The position numbers were made by a program, and so were the translations under genes. Below are positions 4,912 to 7,278 of a DNA stretch of 7,278 nucleotides, one piece after another; the stretch's first letter is position 1; the number at the start of each line of letters is the position of its first letter. The DNA comes from Acidobacteriota bacterium (GTDB lineage: Bacteria; Acidobacteriota; Terriglobia; UBA7540): assembly GCA_003165615.1 (NCBI GenBank), contig PLWR01000656.1, positions 1 to 7,278 on the forward strand, given 5' to 3'. The notes below the pieces were generated by a model. It searched no databases. It was not told the origin of the DNA and worked only from the letters and a program-made list of their open reading frames with translations.

Positions 4912-6822
4912 ATGGAAGTCCGATTCCCCAGTGATGAACGCCCGCCCGCTTGGAAGACAGCATTCCTTCAGTATGTCATTGCCGCAACCTTCCTGGTTTT
5001 GTTGGTGGGATATTGGCGGCTGCAAATTGGACAACACCAGCAGTACATGGATCTCGCGGAACGCAACCGCATCCGCAACCTTCCCGTCATCGCGCCGCGC
5101 GGGCGCATTTTGGACCGGGACGGCCGCATCCTGGCTGACAACTTTCCGGCCTTCAGCGTGCTGCTGATGCGCGAGTCGGCAGCCTCGCTGTCGCCCGATC
5201 GCGTGGCAGGAATCGCCCGCGGGCTGCAACTTGACCCCGAGGAACTCCGTGGCACCCTGCAACGCACGGCCAACCTGCCGCGCTTCCAACCCGTGCTTTT
5301 GAAGCAAGCCGCGACGCTCGAAGATATCTCCTTCCTCGAATCCCACCGCGTGGAATATCCCGAACTCGACCTGATCCAGGTGCAGCAGCGGCTCTATCCC
5401 AAGCATCAGGTGGCCGCGGCGCTGCTCGGGTATGTGGGGGAAGTTCCCGAGGAAATGATCGCCAAGCTCGGCTCCAACTACCGGCCGGGGGATGTGGTGG
5501 GAAAGTTCGGCGTGGAAGCCGCGTACAACAAGATTCTCTCCGGCCATGATGGCATGCGGCGGGTGGTGGTGAATAGTCGGGGACAAGAAGTGGGGGTGCT
5601 GGGGACCATCAACGCACTCAATGGTAACGACCTGCGCCTGACCCTCGACCTGGACCTGCAAATGGCGGCAGAAGCTTCTTTGGGCGACCATGCGGGCGCG
5701 GTAGTGGCCCTGGACCCACGCACCGGCGAAGTTTTGGTAATGGTCAGCCATCCGTCGTTTGACCCCAATGATTTTGCCAAGCGCATCGACCCCAAGGAAT
5801 GGAACGAACTCATGAGCGATCCCATGAAGCCGCTGATGAATAAGTCCATTCAAGCGCAGCTTGCCCCGGGTTCGGTATTCAAGATCGTGATGGCCACCGC
5901 CGCCCTGGAGACGGGGACGGTCACACCCGATTACATTGTGCACTGCGCGGGCGCCGTCACGATTTACGGACACCTCTATCACGACTGGGTGTTCGAGAAA
6001 CATAGGTCTCACGGCGCCGTAGACATGCACAAGGCTATCCGCGAATCCTGCGACGTGTTCTTTTACACCGTAGGGAAGATGCTGGGAATTGACAAGATTG
6101 TCTATTTCGCCAAGGGCCTGGGCTTGGGGGCGCGGACGGGCATCGACTTGCCCTCCGAGGCGTCGGGATTGATTCCCTCTCCGGAGTGGGTGCAACGCGT
6201 TTTCAAGCGCAAATGGTACGCGGGGGAAACGATTTCGGTGGCCATTGGCCAAGGCGCTGTCTCCGTCACGCCTCTTCAGCTTGCCCATACGATTGGGGGC
6301 ATCGCCATGGGCGGAGTCTTTCATCGACCCCACGTGGTGTTTCAGGACCAGTTACGGGCGCTCGGCGAGGATCCTCCCGAGACCTCCCCGCACGACTTCC
6401 CCCTAAGCGAGGATACTCTTGCGGCGGTGAAATCGGGTATGTGGGCCGTAGTGAATGAGGGCGGAGGTACGGGCGGCGCCGCACGCAGCCCGGGAATCGA
6501 GATCTCCGGGAAGACGGGCACCGCACAGGTGGTCAGCCAGACATTGGAACAGTCAGCGAAGAGTTCTGAATACAAGAGCACGGCTTGGTTTGTGGGGTAT
6601 GCGCCGCCCGACAAGCCGGAGATCGTGGTGGCGGCGCTGGTCATGCGAGGTGAGCACTCCGCCGTGGCCGTGCCCATTGTGCGCGAGGTCATCAAGGCCT
6701 ACTTCGACAAAAAGCTTGGGCCCAAGCCCCCTAACAATCAGATGGAAACCCAGGTGAGGGTGCTGAGCCAGTTGGGACCTGCGACCTCGCCGGAGCCACT
6801 CAGGTCTGCTTCCAGGCAGTAG
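4912..6822 (+). CDS. mrdA: Penicillin-binding protein 2, peptidoglycan D,D-transpeptidase of the Rod complex
   Basis: 636 residues, the usual size for PBP2. One membrane helix at about 19-38 anchors it in the inner membrane with the rest in the periplasm. The pedestal/dimerisation region starts with PRGRILDRDGR (62-72) and includes LYPKHQVAAALLGYVGEV (161-178) and GKFGVEAAYNKILSG (197-211). The transpeptidase domain has all three penicillin-binding motifs: S321-V-F-K324 (acylated Ser321), S379-C-D381 (the SxD form typical of PBP2) and K534-T-G536. The tail after about residue 602 is polar and Pro-rich, probably disordered. PBP2 cross-links the glycan strands made by RodA during elongation of rods, and rodA follows 146 bases downstream on the same strand, so joint transcription is likely. 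The ATG at 4912 is the only standard start between an upstream in-frame stop (4864-4866) and the membrane helix. Its GGGTAGG site (4904-4910) sits unusually close, one base before the ATG. mreD, the common upstream neighbour, is absent here. Confidence 0.95.
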   Translation: MEVRFPSDERPPAWKTAFLQYVIAATFLVLLVGYWRLQIGQHQQYMDLAERNRIRNLPVIAPRGRILDRDGRILADNFPAFSVLLMRESAASLSPDRVAGIARGLQLDPEELRGTLQRTANLPRFQPVLLKQAATLEDISFLESHRVEYPELDLIQVQQRLYPKHQVAAALLGYVGEVPEEMIAKLGSNYRPGDVVGKFGVEAAYNKILSGHDGMRRVVVNSRGQEVGVLGTINALNGNDLRLTLDLDLQMAAEASLGDHAGAVVALDPRTGEVLVMVSHPSFDPNDFAKRIDPKEWNELMSDPMKPLMNKSIQAQLAPGSVFKIVMATAALETGTVTPDYIVHCAGAVTIYGHLYHDWVFEKHRSHGAVDMHKAIRESCDVFFYTVGKMLGIDKIVYFAKGLGLGARTGIDLPSEASGLIPSPEWVQRVFKRKWYAGETISVAIGQGAVSVTPLQLAHTIGGIAMGGVFHRPHVVFQDQLRALGEDPPETSPHDFPLSEDTLAAVKSGMWAVVNEGGGTGGAARSPGIEISGKTGTAQVVSQTLEQSAKSSEYKSTAWFVGYAPPDKPEIVVAALVMRGEHSAVAVPIVREVIKAYFDKKLGPKPPNNQMETQVRVLSQLGPATSPEPLRSASRQ

Positions 6823-6834
6823 CACCGCGCGGTG
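6823..6834. other. Perfect 12-bp palindrome directly after the mrdA stop
   Basis: CACCGCGCGGTG is its own reverse complement and starts on the first base after the mrdA TAG. It can form at most a 4-bp stem with a 4-base loop and is not followed by a T run, so it is not a standard terminator. It may be a protein-binding site or chance in GC-rich DNA. Confidence 0.35.
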
Positions 6835-6840
6835 GGGCAT

Positions 6841-6887
6841 CAAGAGCAAGGCAAAAGGCCAAGGGCAAAAGTCAGAAGTTAAAAGCC
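6841..6887 (+). repeat. Purine-rich degenerate repeat between mrdA and rodA
   Basis: GGCAAAAG occurs at 6850-6857 and 6864-6871, followed by the related units GTCAGAAG and TTAAAAG. The whole stretch is rich in A and G on the plus strand and has no coding frame that I can support. No terminator is seen, so read-through from mrdA to rodA is expected. Confidence 0.4.
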
Positions 6888-6968
6888 GTACGTTCCTGGA
6901 TGTTTACCAAAGGAACAAGAAATTACGGTATGGCAATGAAGGGTTGAGAATTGGGCAGACGATTCCGA

Positions 6969-7278
6969 ATGAGCGACATCGATTGGCTCCTGCTGGCTCT
7001 GGCGCTGGCCATTGCCGCCATTGGGGTTGTGGAAATCTACAGTACAACCCTTCATTCGCCCCTGGCGGGTCAGTACAAGAAACAAATCTATTGGCTCATC
7101 CTGAGTTGCGTTTTGGCTCTGATTGCGAGCCGGCTCGACTACCACATGGTTATCGAGCAAATCCCGTGGCTCTATGGGGTTTCGTTGGTGCTTTTGGTGG
7201 GACTGCTCGTCGCCGGTCACTCCATTGCCGGCACCCGCCGGTGGCTGCAATTAGGGCCCATGAGTTTCCAAGTGTCAG
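6969..7278 (+). CDS. rodA: RodA, SEDS-family peptidoglycan glycosyltransferase, N-terminal part
   Basis: The frame is open from ATG 6969 to the window edge and gives 103 complete codons; the remaining roughly 270 residues lie outside. The sequence starts MSDIDWLLLALALAIAAIG and continues with IYSTT, YKKQIYWLILS, SRLDYHM and GTRRWLQLGPMSFQVS. This pattern (DW-L, IYS, R-D-Y, G-RRW, LGP-SFQ-S) is diagnostic of the RodA/FtsW/SpoVE family. Three membrane helices are visible at about 5-24, 40-56 and 66-83. RodA polymerises lipid II into glycan strands in the inner membrane, paired with PBP2, and its position directly after mrdA argues for RodA rather than FtsW. The start is uncertain: ATG 6969 has no clear ribosome site. 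An in-frame TTG at 6951 has AAGGG (6939-6943) 7 bases upstream and would add GRRFR-type positive residues after the initiator. An in-frame TGA at 6945-6947 limits any earlier start. Confidence 0.92.
   Translation, partial: MSDIDWLLLALALAIAAIGVVEIYSTTLHSPLAGQYKKQIYWLILSCVLALIASRLDYHMVIEQIPWLYGVSLVLLVGLLVAGHSIAGTRRWLQLGPMSFQVS

Noticed and set aside
4902..4934. 10-codon frame (MGRNGSPIPQ) overlapping the mrdA start, possible leader peptide
   Set aside because: It has no convincing ribosome site and no regulatory codon run; overlap with the start is most simply chance.
4888..6333. 481-codon open frame on the minus strand opposite mrdA
   Set aside because: It lies antisense to a PBP2 gene with all catalytic motifs intact. 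Its translation is rich in His, Gly, Arg and Gln with no recognisable motif, as expected of a shadow frame in GC-rich DNA.
6879..7250. 123-codon minus-strand frame opposite the start of rodA
   Set aside because: The plus strand encodes a clear RodA N-terminus with membrane helices; the antisense translation is polar, Gln/Asn/His-rich and without motifs.
1..7278. CRISPR array, tRNA, rRNA or insertion sequence
   Set aside because: No regularly spaced direct repeats, no cloverleaf or CCA-ended gene, no transposase frame and no target-site duplication could be seen on either strand.

Overview
The window reads as a piece of chromosome from an uncultured, moderately GC-rich, Gram-negative soil-type bacterium. 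Acidobacteriota is my best guess. It rests on gene style, Tat-exported glycoside hydrolase-like enzymes, REP-like palindromes and CTCYGTG-type intergenic repeats, not on any marker gene. No rRNA, tRNA, CRISPR array, transposase, integrase or phage gene is visible.

Layout, left to right. (1) Bases 1-149 are the 3' end of a 2-oxoacid dehydrogenase E2 acyltransferase, ending with the catalytic HxxxDG motif. (2) Bases 150-436 are non-coding: a weak hairpin after the E2 stop, a cluster of CTCYGTG repeats with an 11-bp inverted repeat, a possible -10 box and a strong ribosome binding site. (3) A gene at 437-2473 (+) and its paralogue at 4639-2633 (-) face each other tail to tail. Both encode Tat-exported proteins of about 670-680 residues that resemble GH127/DUF1680-type glycosidases: an alpha-helical toroid, a Cys-Cys-x-x-Asn metal/nucleophile motif and a C-terminal beta domain. 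(4) The 159-bp gap between them holds a 54-bp REPIN-like double palindrome with GTAG/CTAC ends. (5) Bases 4640-4911 are a divergent promoter region with a leader hairpin. (6) mrdA (PBP2, 4912-6822, +) is complete, and rodA (from 6969, +) runs off the right edge.

How the genes fit together. mrdA and rodA form the transpeptidase/glycosyltransferase pair of the Rod elongation complex. The E2 fragment belongs to central carbon metabolism. The two hydrolase-like genes probably act on a periplasmic or environmental glycan; no transporter, regulator or other carbohydrate gene lies beside them in this window, so the substrate cannot be read from context.

The observation most worth following is that the two paralogues differ at a predicted zinc ligand. 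The minus-strand copy has C-E-S-C, which matches the Glu-x-Cys pair of GH127, while the plus-strand copy has C-E-T-D at the same place. Both keep the downstream Cys-Cys pair. This suggests divergence of the metal centre between duplicates. The REPIN between them is the second point. I did not find a clearly new multi-gene system.
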